Shown: positions 32,404-44,069, numbered from the stretch's first letter. The stretch is 64,000 nucleotides of DNA from Eurosta solidaginis (GCF_040869045.1 NC_090322.1:189533477-189597476); one strand, 5' to 3'. The notes: generated by a model from the sequence alone, not told the origin. Translations and numbers: made by a program.

Positions 32404-33136
32404 TCGCCAAGCCTAAAAATCACCCACTGGAAGAAACTACAGGCCTGCCTAAATACTGCTCTCAGAATCGCCACGGGCTGTCTTCTTATGTCCCCAGAAC
32501 ACCATCTGCATAATGAGGCGAGAATACTCCCCATCAGGGAGAGAAATGAGATGCTGATCAAACAGTTCCTGTTGAATACCCAGAAACCTGGGCATCCCAA
32601 CAGACATCTGATTGATGAACCAGCACCGCCTAGGGGCTTAAGGAGTCATCTCCGTAAGCATTTTTGTGGAAATACGGCACCTGAGAACCCAGCCGTATGA
32701 AGCGAAAAAACACAAGCAGGTCCTTGGTGAACTCCATAAACAGGCGTCGGACCTTTATGCCGGGAATTGCTCGGCGAATCCAGTGCTTAACGAAAATTAT
32801 TCAAAACTCGCGGAAGAGGAACGCATACTCCCCAGGGAAACGCTTGTTACTCTTGCTCAACTTCGTTATGGATACTGTAACACGTTACTCTTACCTATCC
32901 AGAATCAACCCCGACATACAAAATGTATGCCCCGCTTGCAATGTGTCCCCACATGATACCAACCATCTCTTTAATTGTAATGTGGAACCAACGCCTCTAA
33001 CACCCCTTTCCTTATGGTCCACCCCTGTTGAAACGGCAAGTTTCCTTGGACTCCCGTTAGAGGATATTGATGACAATTTGTGATCGGTCGCGGCTATTAG
33101 GTGGGGCGAGCATTGCTACAACAACAACAACAACAA

Positions 33137-33489
33137 CATACTCAGTGAACTTAATAAAACATTTTATTTTCCTAAAAAGTTTAAAAGTAGCATTAAAATT
33201 TATTTTTGACTACGAAAAATGTCAGATGAATAAGGACAGCTTAAAATAAAATGAAAATAAAAACAAAAACAATGCAATTATAAGTCACATAGTATGTATG
33301 TATATGTTTATGATTTCCGACGATTTGTTTTTTTTTTTGAAAAAAATTCAATGCCAGTTTGTTTAAATGATAGTTTAATAAGCGATACTTTAATGAAGTC
33401 AACAAAAATGCTTATAAGCTAGCAAAGTAAACCATTGAAATTTTACAAGCACATTTAAAGTAGACACTTTGAAAACATCTTTGCTGCTC
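33137..33489. other. Junction between LINE tail and unit-2 LITAF gene
   Basis: AT-rich sequence after the CAA tail. From about 33299 it aligns with 10651 onward (unit 1) and 57148 onward. It contains the GTCACATA-like octamer at which the candidate 6.15-kb element in unit 1 is inserted. No gene is seen. Confidence 0.5.
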
Positions 33490-34220
33490 CTAGGATTGAT
33501 AAGTACCAAGAAATGTGCCGCACATTGGGCAAAAATGATTTGCATTGCGACAGGTATCCATACAATATGGAAGGCAACAACAACTGCGTAAACAAAAATA
33601 TTATACAAATAACCCTTGATTATATGTAAGTAGTCTATAAGAGACACTTCCTCATGTAAATTTAACGATTTATCCGCCAGATAAAACATTTTTCGTTAAA
33701 TTTCACATGAGGGGACGGGCCTCAGGGTGTTAAATTTTCAGGCGATTACTTCATGTGTCCTATCTTAAAGGCGGCTTTTCTGTGGAAAACTATGAAATTA
33801 TGCCGTTTAAAAAATCTTACTTAGGCACATACATATATTCATCTGTAAATTGAATTTCACTTAGAAATGTTAACACCCTCATTTACGACACAATTAAACT
33901 TACCCAGTCCACGTTAACAACAAGCATGCCAAATGTGTTTTTGTCGTTGAGCGGTGTCTAACCGTCGTCTTAACCACACATTTGCACTGTGGACAACGCA
34001 ATTGCGTTGATTGTGGGCCCACTGGTGGATTTGGATTGGTATAAATGGATGTATACTGCGGTATTGGTGATTGACCGGCCAATGGCACACCACTGGGTCC
34101 AGGTTGTTCGGTGATCGAAATATTAGTTTCCTTATAAGCCGGCGGCGGTGCTGTTGGTGTATTCAATTCAGATGGCAAATCATTACGAATTTGATCATAA
34201 GGATGCTTATTGTACGCCAT
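33490..34220 (-). CDS. LITAF-domain protein, copy 2 (two exons)
   Basis: Exon 1 is 33904-34220 and exon 2 is 33490-33583, with the same donor (GTAAGT) and acceptor (ACGCAG) as copy 1; 136 residues. PTAP (22-25), PPAY (26-29), CPQC (76-79), a Cys/Leu-rich hydrophobic centre and CPMC are all kept. Exon 2 has one TTG repeat fewer than copy 1, removing one Cys from the CCC(C) run, and it has Leu in place of Ile before the terminal GTYQS. It is essentially identical to copy 3. The promoter-proximal region differs from copy 1 by an RTE tail fragment and a SINE within 550 bp upstream. The frame is intact although surrounding TE frames are broken. Confidence 0.88.
33647..33711. repeat. Intronic hairpin in LITAF copy 2
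   Basis: Same CCTCATGTAAATTTAACGA foldback as at 11205, placed identically in the intron. The arms are unchanged apart from positions at the edge. Confidence 0.6.
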
Positions 34221-34480
34221 TTTTTATAAGAAAATGGGTTTTTATATTCCTGTCTTAAACGAAACACTTTAGTACTGTCGATAAATTTACAAGCGCCAAG
34301 TGACCAAATTGTGTGAGCACGTGATAAATACTGATGCACAGCTTAAAATTGTGAGTACATATTGCTGTTGTTTTTGATTCAGGAAACAGTTTCGAACTAC
34401 ATACCCGATGCACAGTGGGCGTAATAGCACAGTTTTTTTTTGAAAAATTATAATTCTTTGTTTCGTGTAATGAATTATAT

Positions 34481-34600
34481 TCTTACTTACTTACTTAATC
34501 CTTCCAATGGATCTTTCGAAGAACTTTTCTCGCGAACATTCCCACAGCCAAAGGTCATCTTCTGTTGTCATGTGGTCACTGTGTTCAGTTCTGCGCCTGT
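34481..34600 (-). mobile_element. Internally deleted RTE-like tail, unit 2
   Basis: TTACTTACTTACTTAAT (about 34483-34499) is the terminal microsatellite. It jumps directly to GGATCTTTCGAAGAACTTTT and on to TCTTCTGTTGTCAT, skipping the GHVMRM/RGRP part. It lies just upstream of the SINE. Confidence 0.6.
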
Positions 34601-34630
34601 TTTCCAAAATTTTACCAAACTATCTCGTCG

Positions 34631-34780
34631 GCCGCCGTGGTGTGATGGTATCGTGCTCTGCGTACCACACGGAAGAACCTGGCTTCACGCCCTGGGCAAA
34701 GCAACATCGAAATTTTAGAAAAAAGTGTTTTCAATTAGAAAAAAAAAATGTCTAAAGGGGGTCGCCCTCGGCAGTGTTCA
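34631..34780 (+). mobile_element. tRNA-derived SINE, unit 2
   Basis: Starts GCCGCCGTGGTGTGATGGTA. A box-A-like TGTGATGGTATCGTG and a box-B-like GGCTTCACGCCC (34681-34692) are spaced as in a tRNA-type RNA polymerase III promoter. The body continues with GGGCAAAGCAACATCG and ends at GTCGCCCTCGGCAGTGTTCA, so it is 3'-truncated relative to the longer form I remember from tephritids. It is not a functional tRNA gene: no anticodon arm or 3' acceptor match is evident. Confidence 0.75.
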
Positions 34781-35689
34781 TTTATTTATTTTATCTCGTC
34801 AAATTTGACCACTATATGACTGTTTGTGCATGCATTGTCACTATTTTCCCATTTTTCGATATTTTCAATATTTGAGCATGGTTATAACTTGATTACATCC
34901 ATCATCAAAACCAATATATTTCGAGCTCAGATAAGGTCGTGACAAAACTTAGAACAGTTTATCAATTTTTGCTCAAGTTATCACGTTAACGGACGGGCTG
35001 ATGAACGCACATGGCTTAGTCGAAATCTTTTTGGATCCTAATAATTGTAACATAAGGAAGTGTAAATCTATCTCGGTTCCTGTATGCCATTACGTACAAC
35101 CGTTATCCAACCAAAGTTATACTACCCTTATGTACAAATACATACTGAGTATACTTAAAAGAAACAAAACAAAATTTTAGCACTTCCACTCCTGCAGTTT
35201 GATCTGTTTATATAAATAAAGTGTTAAACTTACCCCTACTCAAAAGCCGATCGAAAGAATCCAAGTTATACATTTGTTAATTACTTCGACCGGTTCGCCA
35301 CCTAGTGGACCTTTTCCTTCTTTCTTTTCTCTAAACAATGTGTGAATTTTCAAGCTGTAGCTCAATAGTAAGTCTCTTAAAAATTTATCGTACATTTCTT
35401 CCCTTCAGTAAGACGGTTTTGCCCGCCCCATAGCGAAACTTTTTGCGATAGGTATTTCACTCCCTCTTGCGTCTGAAATACATTTAGAAAAAATTCAATC
35501 ATATAACTTTCCAGGAATTTATTGAAAAACTGATCCAAAGATTAAGGAAGGATTCATATTACTAGTTAAATGTGAAATAACGGAAAAGTTGATCGCAACA
35601 TTCCAAATGCCCAGAAGTGTGCTTCCCGAAATCTGTGAATATTCCGAACGCTGCCACATCTATTACCTCTGTTTTTACTAAGTATATAT
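34781..35689. repeat. Dispersed repeat DNA spanning the inferred crossover
   Basis: Up to about 34974 it matches 58621-58816. The middle part (35080-35365) resembles 59815-60165 at lower identity. From about 35366 it matches unit 1 from 12742. Words such as GCCACCTAGTGGACC tie it to the degenerate tandem family. No gene is seen. Confidence 0.55.
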
Positions 35690-36068
35690 TGTTACGAATA
35701 TTAGCAAAACTGAGGAGTGCTGCCATCTCCAGGCCGATGCTAAGCAGTGACGTGAATTCACATCAATAATTCAATCATTATGTATCTACATAAACGAATC
35801 AATAATTGCGTCTACACATATGTACACATTCTGACGAGCAACATTTACATACAAGGCAGCGAGAGATGAGATGTCACACACCGATGAATTTACTTATACG
35901 CTTATGTGCGTGCGGGAGACTGTAAACTACAAACACATGCATATATCTTATCTGAGTGGTCACAAGAGAGGGCAATAATTTGTGCACGTAGTTGTGGCTG
36001 GCGATTTTGTAGCCGAAACAACTAGTAACTTCTGGAAATCGAAGAGCCTAGAAGTATGCAGCGTAAAC

Positions 36069-36076
36069 TATAAAAG
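36069..36076 (+). promoter_or_regulatory. TATA box of the solo LTR
   Basis: TATAAAAG lies 379 bp into the LTR. The AATAAA about 175 bp downstream gives the U3-R-U5 order expected for a plus-strand LTR. Confidence 0.65.
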
Positions 36077-36248
36077 CGGTGCAGGCGAGTAAGAAGTAAT
36101 TCAGTTTGATTTGAGATTTGGATTAAGCGCTATCTAGCGAGCTATAGCAGTATTATTTTGAATAGTAGAGTTTCATTTGAGCTGTCAATCAGTTTGGTAT
36201 TAAGTAAGCTATTCGTTGCAAAGTACAAGTGTTATTCTGAAGTACTTG

Positions 36249-36254
36249 AATAAA
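36249..36254 (+). promoter_or_regulatory. Polyadenylation signal of the solo LTR
   Basis: AATAAA within TGAATAAAGGCC, downstream of the LTR TATA box. Confidence 0.6.
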
Positions 36255-36980
36255 GGCCATTTTGCATTATTACATATTGGAGTTATTTATTCAACAGTTT
36301 AGCGATACGAACTTAGCAGAAGATTGCAAATAAGAGGATTTGCAAGTAAATTCGTTACAATATTTTAACGGAATTGTAAGCTTTGATCAAAATTTTAACT
36401 CTTTAAATCGCCGAGAATTCCTCATTTCGTAAGAATTTTTCAATGTGCCAACTTTTGGATATTTTTGAAATTTTTGTATTGTTTTGGTGCCTTATTAGGG
36501 TTTCTAGTGTCGACTCTATGAAAACTAACTAAAAATTTGATCGCATGATGCCACATACTCAGTACAGATTTTCAAAAGATCTATAAATATTTCGATCCCT
36601 GTTCCATCTATTGGAGTTTTCTCTTGGTATTACATTTTTATAGAACTCGGAGCTTTGTTCAATGTTTCAGGTCTTTATCTCACTGGCAAATTACTTAGAA
36701 AGGCATCTCAAGACTCTTAAAATTGTATGAATTCATTATCTTGATCCGTGTGCCACCTACCTCTTTTTTTAAGCTATTGCATAGATTTTATCGCGAGCTT
36801 TGAGCGTGGCGACTGAATCAAAAAAAAACCGTAACTGATATATGTACATAAAATCATGGAACAACATCTGTTAATAACAGCAAAAGTTTCGGTGTTAGCC
36901 GATTACATAAAATTGGATCTATTTATGCGAATATTGGTTGTTGTCTTTGGTATACATTTATCTTCACTACTGCGCTGTAG

Positions 36981-38072
36981 ATGGCACCCATTGAATTACG
37001 AGCAGCAAATATTTCATTAACATCGGATAGAAAATGTATAGCCAAACGCAAACATTTTCCATTAGCTTCAGCTCTTGCTCTAACTATACATAAGTCGCAA
37101 GGTGGAACTTTTGACGAAATAGTATATGAGTATAGTAAAGCTCATTCTCAGGAACTCGTTTATGTTGCGCTCTCTCGGGTGACAAATATTGAAAAATTGT
37201 ATATCACGACAAAAAACGATAATGCCGCATTTAAGTTTTATCATAATCGAAAGCAAGCTGCATCGACTGCATCTTTGTTGCAAGAATTCAAAAGACTGTC
37301 TTTAAATAGTGTTCAGACGATAGCTCAAAGTGTCTTAGATTTCATTAGTAATAGAAATGGCATTTCAATAATTACTCTCAATTTCCAAAGTCTAAATAGT
37401 CACAAATACGATTTACAAGATTCAGTTACGAGACAAATAATTGACTTACTTCTTACCGAAACTTGCATGACGCGTGATAATCCGATTGAAATACATAATT
37501 TCAAATGTATTGTTCAATTCAAACGAGATACTGCTCCAAAGGGTGGTGTAGCTATTTACCAAAATAACAATAACATTACTAATATTATGACTCCGAATAT
37601 TGAAATAAATATTGCACAAGTTAGCGATGTTAATTTTAGGTGCTCATTTGTTGGAGATATTTGTGCGTGCTTATGCAAACTTATAAATGGTCTACACATT
37701 GTCATGGTAGCAATTTATATTTCTCTGAATCCAAAATTGGACGAGGTAGAGCATTTTATTCATCGCACTTTACTGGAGTACTCTGAAGAAGGGGCAAAAA
37801 TACTTGGTACAAATGCTAATAAATTTCCACTTATCTTGGCCGGCGATTTCAACATCAATTTCGCTGATAGAAAATCAGAGCGGTTGACAAGTTTTCTTTT
37901 TGAAAAATTCAATTTGAAAATAAATAATGATCCAAAGCGATCCACAACAAAATATGGGACCACCATTGACGCGGTATTTTCAAGATATTTAGAGGATATC
38001 AAGTCTCAAACGTATGTTTCCTATTTCAGTTACCATAAACCTATAATTTCCATTATAAATATTACTGAATAA
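36981..38072 (+). pseudogene. Helentron RepHel C-terminus, unit 2
   Basis: Same 363-codon frame as at 13670. Motif V is LTIHKSQGGTF, with the conserved Ser that unit 1 lost. The first EN motif is ITLNFQS versus ITLNCQS in unit 1. GDFN is kept and the catalytic SDH is again SYH (350-352), so that loss predates the duplication. A handful of other replacements (for example Gly71 to Glu and several in 210-240) separate the copies. No 5' Rep or helicase core is present. Confidence 0.8.
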
Positions 38073-39100
38073 CCTATATATGTACATATCTTGTAAGATA
38101 ATAATAAAAATTTTTTAACCAATATTAACTTCTCATTTATTCAATAAAAGTAAACAATTTGTTTTCTTATTGGTCACCCCGCTTAAAAATTTTGACTTGA
38201 ATTAATATCAAAAACAAAACTTGAATTAATATCAAAGAAAACAAAATGTTGCATAAATATTATAATTGCATAAGTTGATAATATGCAATAGCTTTACCGC
38301 GGCAGTCCCCGAGTGCCATACGTCCTTTTTTTTTTTTTTGTGCATTGTCACGGTGCGGAAATCTAAGCGTAAGGTTTAAAGTTTCTAGCGAAATGAGAAG
38401 TTACTTAAATATTTTTAGCTAATTTCAACATGCTCAGATTGGCTTTTCCAAAGATCTCTAAATAAATTGATGCCAGCCTCACCTTTCCTTAGTGCGCAAA
38501 ATTTCCAACTTCTGAAAAATAGTTAAAATCCCTGTGCCATCAGTGACGGTTTTATCTTTTTTTTCAAGACTCTAGCTCTACGAGAAATTACTCAAAAATC
38601 TATTTTAAGATTCGCCAATTTTTTATCATTTCTTATTTTCAAGAAATTTGATCGGTTTATTCCCATAGTACGCCGGCTCATAAATTTTCTAAGAACTATA
38701 AGTGTTTCAATTGTACAGCTTTAATGCTGATAACAGCGAGACTCATTTTTGGGCAATTTGTTGCTTAGTGACCGATAAATCGGGTATAAGGAACGTTGCT
38801 TTCCCATCTACTGCCATGCAGTCAAACCAACTAGTTTAGTTCTATACTAAAAGAATACTAGTTTGCCAAAAATTCCAACTAGTATGAGTTCTGTAATTTT
38901 TCCATATTAGCAACTGGCATTTTTAACACCTCTCTGAAGTTGGCATGACAACTTTTACGTGGAAAAAATTACCTATTGGGAAAATTGCCGTGAATTTGCG
39001 GTAATTTATCCGTGAAACAAAAAAATTTGCCGTGGCCATATTTTAGAAAATACAGGGTGGCACTCCAACTTCACGTGAAGTTAGTGTTCCACCCTCAGAA
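38073..39100. other. Helentron flank and degenerate repeats, unit 2
   Basis: Counterpart of 14762-15793 with small indels, for example a shorter CACCT...TTCCTTAG stretch near 38480. No gene is seen. Confidence 0.45.
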
Positions 39101-39358
39101 AACCACCTTAGAGACCAGCTAGGAAAATAATTATTGCACACGAATTTGCCGTTAATTTGCCGTAGATAAGTGGCATATTTTATAAATTCGAGAAAAAAAT
39201 TCAAATTTTTTTTATGGTGCACCGCCAAATTCACGTGAAGTTAGCGTGCCACCCTCAGAAAACCACCTTAGAGACCAGATAAGAAAATAATTCTTGCACA
39301 CGAATTTGCCGTAAATTTGCTGTAGATAAGTGGCATATTTTATAAATTCGAAAAAGAA
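39101..39358 (+). repeat. Tandemly doubled left arm of the composite element, unit 2
   Basis: The ~95-bp arm (AACCACCTTAGAGACCAG through ATTTTATAAATTCG) occurs at 39101-39198 and again at 39261-39358. It is separated by GGTGCACCGCC and a repeated TTCACGTGAAGTTAG block. Unit 1 has it once. Confidence 0.75.
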
Positions 39359-39731
39359 AATTCAAATTTTTTTATGGTGCACCCAAGGCGAATCCATACA
39401 AGGTGGTGGCAAAGCGAATTCAACCAAATCGCCGTGCAGAAGAATGTCAAGTCAAAAGAAAATGTTCATTGATTTCGATTAACTGACATGTTGCAGTACA
39501 AGGCGTTGTATGGAAAATTATCAAGAAGAAGCAATCAGCTGTTCGGATAACACCACCTTACTGAATTCGCCTTGGTGCACCGTATGGTAAGTGGCTTATT
39601 TTATAAAAATATATAGGTGCATTGTCAAAATAAAATAGGTTTTAAATTTAGTTACTGCTTTTTGATATAATTTTCTATGAGCTATCTGTCAAAAAATCTG
39701 CAGCTTCATATACCATTCCAATAATGCCATT
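39359..39731 (-). repeat. Inverted copy of the right-arm region, unit 2
   Basis: This block is the reverse complement of roughly 41205-41640 with an internal gap. It contains an inverted P-like MITE (39384-39574), then the inverted 130-bp MITE and TTCATATACCATTCC. With the direct copy at 41.2-41.6 kb it forms an imperfect inverted repeat about 1.5 kb apart. Confidence 0.75.
39384..39574 (-). mobile_element. P-like MITE, inverted copy in unit 2
   Basis: CAAGGCGAATCCATACAAGG at the left and CTGAATTCGCCTTG at the right. Flanks are GGTGCACC and GTGCACCG. Same element as 17533-17723 but in opposite orientation, carried along by the inverted duplication. Confidence 0.65.
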
Positions 39732-39970
39732 GGAACCACCATTGACGCGGTATTTTCAAGATATTTAGAAGATATCAAGTCTCCAACGTATGCTTCCTAT
39801 TTCAGTTACCATAAACCTATAATTTCCATTATAAATATTACTGAATAACCTATGTATGTACATATCTTGTAAGATAATAATAAAAAAATTTTAACCAATA
39901 TTAACTTCTCATTTATTCAATAAAAGTAAAAAATTTGTTTTCTTATCGGTCACCCCGCTTAAAAATTTTA
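39732..39970 (+). repeat. Duplicated Helentron 3' end, unit 2
   Basis: Matches 37955-38190, including the last ~30 codons of the endonuclease (DAVFSRYLEDIKS, then SYH) and the AATAAAAG flank. It is abutted to the N-terminal codons of the ORF that is intact at 15895-16344 in unit 1 and replaces the rest of it. Confidence 0.78.
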
Positions 39971-40074
39971 CCTTGCTTTACCACGTCTACCAATAAACCT
40001 GTCTGAATAGTAAACATTATTTTAGTGAAGCCAAAATTGTTGGAAATTGGAAAAAATACCTAGATGTACACATA

Positions 40075-40500
40075 TGCATGGACCATGACAACAGCAGATG
40101 AAGCGGCTTTGGGAGTGTTCGAGAGAAAAGTTCTTCGAAAGATTTATGGACCTCTACGAGTTGGCGATGGCGAGTACCGAAGAAGATTTAATGATGAGCT
40201 CTACGAGCTATACGCAGACATCAACATAGTCCAGCGAATTAAAACGCAGCGGCTGCGCTGGCTAGGCCATGTTATGCGAATGAAAGATGATGCTCCGGCC
40301 AAAAAGTGTTTCTATCGGAACCCGCCTATGGAAGCAGAGGTAGAGGGCGGCCCCCACTCCGTTGGAAGGACCAGGTGGAAAACGATTTAAACTCCCTTGG
40401 TGTGACCAATTGGCGCCGGTTGGCGGACCGAAGGAGCGACTGACGCGCTTTGTTGGACGGCCATAACCGTTTAGACGGTTAAGCGGCAATTAAGTAAGTA
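40075..40500 (+). mobile_element. RTE-like retrotransposon 3' tail, unit 2
   Basis: Counterpart of 16402-16828. MTTADEAALGVFERKVLRK and GHVMRM are present. A one-base deletion at GCCAAAAAGTG shifts the frame, so the GRGRP block is read in another frame. It ends at AATTAAGTAAGTA. Confidence 0.76.
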
Positions 40501-41240
40501 CACTTATATGCTCGTTAGGGTATGTCGATATGAAACCCGGTTACTAAAAGTGTCATTACTTTTTTAAATTAGGTTCTACGAAAAAATGTTATATACAAAT
40601 AAATTATGGAAAAAGATCACAGAATACGAAAATGTACATTTAAAGCCCTAAGTCCCAAATTTTCAATTTCGCTCCACTGTGCGGCGTCGGCGTCTGTTTT
40701 TATGGCCTTATTACTTGCACCAAAGGCTGTTCAGCTCTTGTCAACTGCGTGGGAATTACCACACATTCCAAGGACTCTGTACGAAGCATATGCATATACA
40801 TAACAAAACAGACAGACGTTTGTAGAATACAGACAGACGGCGCCATAGTGGCTATTCCACTATCTTCGCTACCGCAGGCGTTTTTTGTGTCTGTTTAATA
40901 TTTGCACAAATGTACAATACTAGACATTGGCATCAGCGTTTTTACCCTTAACTGTTGCATCAAAAGGTGAAAACGATCGCTACTGTTTCTTTTCTATTTA
41001 TCTTAGCGTATGGGTGTTTACCGCGTTACGGATGCTCCATCGTGACACACTCTTTTGAGCATAGAAACCATAGCAGGCATAATGCAGAAAATTTGCATAG
41101 CTTTCTACCTAACTCAAATACAAAAATCTTTCGTAAGTGATGCACATGTCATCATAAAGTTGCTGCTAAGACGTACATATGTAACTCATATTTTAAGCGG
41201 CATTATTGGAATGGTATATGAAGGAACATGCAAAGACTAT
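40501..41240. other. No gene recognised; about 190 bp absent from unit 1
   Basis: Counterpart of 16829-17361. About 40783-40995 has no equivalent in unit 1. It has no inverted termini or target duplication that I can see, so a deletion in unit 1 is as likely as an insertion here. Confidence 0.4.
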
Positions 41241-41370
41241 GGCGCATAGTCATAGTCAAAATAAAATAGATTTTATATTTAGCTGCAGATTTTTTGACAG
41301 ATAGCTCATAGAAAATTATATCAAAAAGCAGTAACTAAATTTAAAACCTATTTTATTTTGACTATGCGCC
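41241..41370. mobile_element. 130-bp foldback MITE, unit 2
   Basis: Direct counterpart of 17362-17491 with GGCGCATAGTCA termini. Confidence 0.7.
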
Positions 41371-41411
41371 TATATATTTTTATAAAATAAGCCACTTACC
41401 ATACGGTGCAC

Positions 41412-41602
41412 CAAGGCGAATTCAGTAAGGTGGTGTTATCCGAACAGCTGATTGCTTCTTCTTGATAATTTTCCATACAACGCCTTGTACTGCAACATGT
41501 CAGTTAATCGAAATCAATGAACATTTTATTTTGACTTGACATTCTTCTGCAAGGCGATTTGGTTGAATTCGCTTTGCCACCACGTTGTATGGATTCGCCT
41601 TG
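41412..41602. mobile_element. P-like MITE, direct copy in unit 2
   Basis: Direct counterpart of 17533-17723. It carries a C-to-G change in the right terminus (CCACGTTG instead of CCACCTTG). Confidence 0.65.
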
Positions 41603-41628
41603 GATGCACCATAAAAAATTTGAATTTT

Positions 41629-41724
41629 CTTTTTCGAATTTATAAAATATGCCACTTATCTACAGCAAATTTACGGCAAATTCGTGTGCAATAATTATTT
41701 TCCTAGCTGGTCTCTAAGGTGGTT
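41629..41724 (-). repeat. Right arm of the composite element, unit 2
   Basis: Inverted relative to the arms at 39101 and 39261; equivalent to 17752-17846. Confidence 0.65.
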
Positions 41725-42425
41725 TTTTTTTTAAATATATATAATAATAACGTAAAAAAGCAATGAAAATTAAAAATGAGAATGAATGAGAGAAATACTC
41801 CCCTAAAAGTCCCCCCACCCCCTGGAACCGCACATGTTACACATTGATATTAAAGATTCTAGCTACATACATATATAATTAAATATTTTTACAATACTTC
41901 TTTGAATACAATATTAAACGTGAAAATAAAATATATTTTTTTTTTTTAATTTTTCTTGCACTGAAAGGGTAATATCCTCAAATCGTCTTATACCGTTTTC
42001 ACACAGAAACTTAACCGAATCAGATTTCTATTTAATGAAATAATTAAAATTACCTTTTCATACAGGGCCTTTTGCTTCATTAAGGGCACATCTGTCAGCA
42101 GCCCCAAAAAATATTTCGTTTTTACAAAAAATGCATGCGCAACTACCCATAGATGTTGCACGTAACCAAATATATGCCAATTTTCGAAAAAGCCATATTA
42201 TCTTTTACAGCAAATGCAGCGAATATTAAGTTTTGAAATTTTTCGTGTTTTTCTCTTTTTTGTAAATTATTGAAAATAATTCATTTTTGATTGTCATTGG
42301 CTGCATTGACAATGAAATTCGAAGCACCAAGCAAAACCGACTGGATTTTTCACTAGATTAGGCATTCAATTAAGCAATAATGAGATAATTAAAAATTTGT
42401 ATTTTTTATGGAAGATTGAGTTAAA

Positions 42426-43419
42426 TTAGGCCTTTAATGTAGAGAACTTGACTAATTAAGCCTCTCTGTGAAATTGGCATTACTCTAGAAAAAGCTACAT
42501 ATAATTGCCCGTGCGAAAATACAGGGCTAGGCAAATACAAGCCAGCTTTGTCAAAGGTTTGACCTTGTGCTTCATTAATTGTCATAGCGAAAGCTACTTT
42601 TAACGGAAACTATTTTCTTGTCATCTGGAAAGGTACAGTTGGATCTGACATGGTAAGTTTAATTCGAGCTATAATTGCTATCTTTCCCGAGTCGATTAAT
42701 TTGACCGTGATTGTGTTCTCGCCTAAATGAATGACGACTAACCTTGCACCATTTATAAGTCCTGCTTTGGCATTAAGGTTACGAAGCAGCATTACGATTG
42801 CATTTTTCTTCAGAAGAAGTTTATGGGGAGGCAAGGATTTAGGGGATTAAAAAACGCAGTTGGATAACATTGAACATTATGAGTTTCATCTTTCTCAACT
42901 ATATCGCCACTTAGATACACTCTACTCTTACCTGACAATAAATTACATACAATAAACTCATTAAAAGTGGAGCAATTGTCATTTTTTGGACATAAAATAG
43001 CTGTTGAATGAAAATTAGATATGCTTCTGTCATTTATTTCATTTGTTCCAAAGGCTTTAGCAGTGAGGTTATTATGATCAATGTAGCATTTTCGAGGTAT
43101 CTTAATCGTATCTTCGGATATATTTGATTGAATTTCTAAGTCACCATTTCCTAGTTTGAGCAACCAGTTTTTAAACTCATGGTCACATTTTTACTTTTGC
43201 CCACAACGGTGGGCGTTTTATACAATTTTCAATAATTGAAGTTCTGATCGCATGTCAACCAACGGGAAGAACTTGTCTAAAATCACCTCCAAATACAAAT
43301 ATTTTTCCTCCAAATGGCAAATTAACATTCATGATGTCTTTTAAAAGTTTGTCAAGAATGGTAATTGCATCTTTAGGAACCATAGATACTTCGTCCCAAA
43401 TAAATAAATCGGTTTCACG
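42426..43419 (-). pseudogene. Helitron Pif1-type helicase remnant, unit 2
   Basis: Same motifs and same TAG before FPLKVAFAMTINEAQ as unit 1. An additional 7-base deletion near 42835 splits the frame that is open in unit 1 (PLNPSGLPPHK). WDEVSMVP and GGDFRQVLPVG followed by TGA are present at about 43250-43415. Confidence 0.8.
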
Positions 43420-44069
43420 CAAAATACAAATTTATCAACTTACCATGTTGGTATTTAACTTATACTTCAATCAAAAATCAACATAAATCAGCTGTTCTTA
43501 TTTGCTTATAAGCGGCTACGATGCCACCATCAAAATTATGAAAGTTTTATGTACGAATGTTTTATGAACGTTGTATGTATGTATGTATATAAAAGTCTCT
43601 TGTCAAATATCAACAGAAATCAGCTGTAAACCAATTAAAACGTACAGCTTGCACTGTCATCTAGTGTTCCGCAGTGCAAATGTGTGCCCACAATCGTTTA
43701 TTTTTAACAAATTATTTTAATAAAATATAGCTACGCTTTTATTTAATTGTCTGATCAACGCCCTAGATTGATGAGGAGTGTGATGACTAGTACCTATGAC
43801 CTACCTAATTATTTTTTACCTTTTAGTATTATTACTACTTAATGTAAGTATTGCTTTCAGTAAAACCGTTTAACTTAAATTATTTTTTTTTATTTATTTT
43901 ATTATACTGAAATTTCACTAGCAAAATTTTAATTTATGTGCTCCGAAGTATTCTGACGTTACTTGTACCGGCAAATGAATTTTTGTAATAAAATTTTACT
44001 AACAAAATTTGAACTTATGTGCTCCAAAGTATTTTGATGTCAGTTCTACTGGACTGTGTATAATATTTG

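Larger units (their letters stand above)
29041..33136 (+). mobile_element. Near full-length 2A-bearing LINE, unit 1
   Basis: About 4.1 kb with ORF1 (29062 on), an endonuclease (from 30041), RT (31166-32403), a C-terminal CCHC-like motif CPACNVSPHDTNHLFNC (about 32930-32988) and a CAA-repeat 3' tail (about 33117-33136). The simple-repeat tail and domain order fit the I/jockey supergroup; I cannot fix the clade. Frameshifts at about 30140, 31140, 31705, 32690 and 32890 and a TGA at 32401 are shared with unit 2. The twin-primed fragment at 62438 belongs to the same family and lacks at least the last frameshift. Confidence 0.82.
10651..33298. repeat. Tandem segmental duplication, unit 1
   Basis: From about 10651 the sequence aligns with the DNA starting near 33299 and again near 57148. 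Matching landmarks recur in the same order and orientation at an offset that settles at 23.85-23.87 kb. Examples are the Helentron ORF (13670 vs 36981), the minisatellite (20205 vs 44070), the LOA-like LINE (23584 vs 47449) and LINE RTs (27133 vs 51006; 31166 vs 55014). By eye, most of the body differs from unit 2 by only about ten substitutions per kb or fewer, plus discrete indels. The LITAF end of unit 1 (to about 12.7 kb) is clearly more diverged than the rest. Confidence 0.93.
35690..36359 (+). mobile_element. Solo LTR, Ty3/gypsy type, unit 2 only
   Basis: 670 bp from TGTTACGAAT to ATTCGTTACA (short terminal inverted repeat), flanked by ATAT on both sides (35686-35689 and 36360-36363). 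A 4-bp ATAT duplication is the habit of the 17.6/297 branch of insect Ty3/gypsy elements. It has a TATA box and a polyadenylation signal in the expected order and no internal coding region. Unit 1 and the right flank lack it, so it came after the tandem duplication, as did the LTR-LTR recombination that left it solo. Confidence 0.85.

Noticed and set aside
34631..34710. tRNA gene (box A and box B present)
   Set aside because: No foldable anticodon arm or acceptor stem, repeated three times with SINE body attached; called a tRNA-derived SINE.
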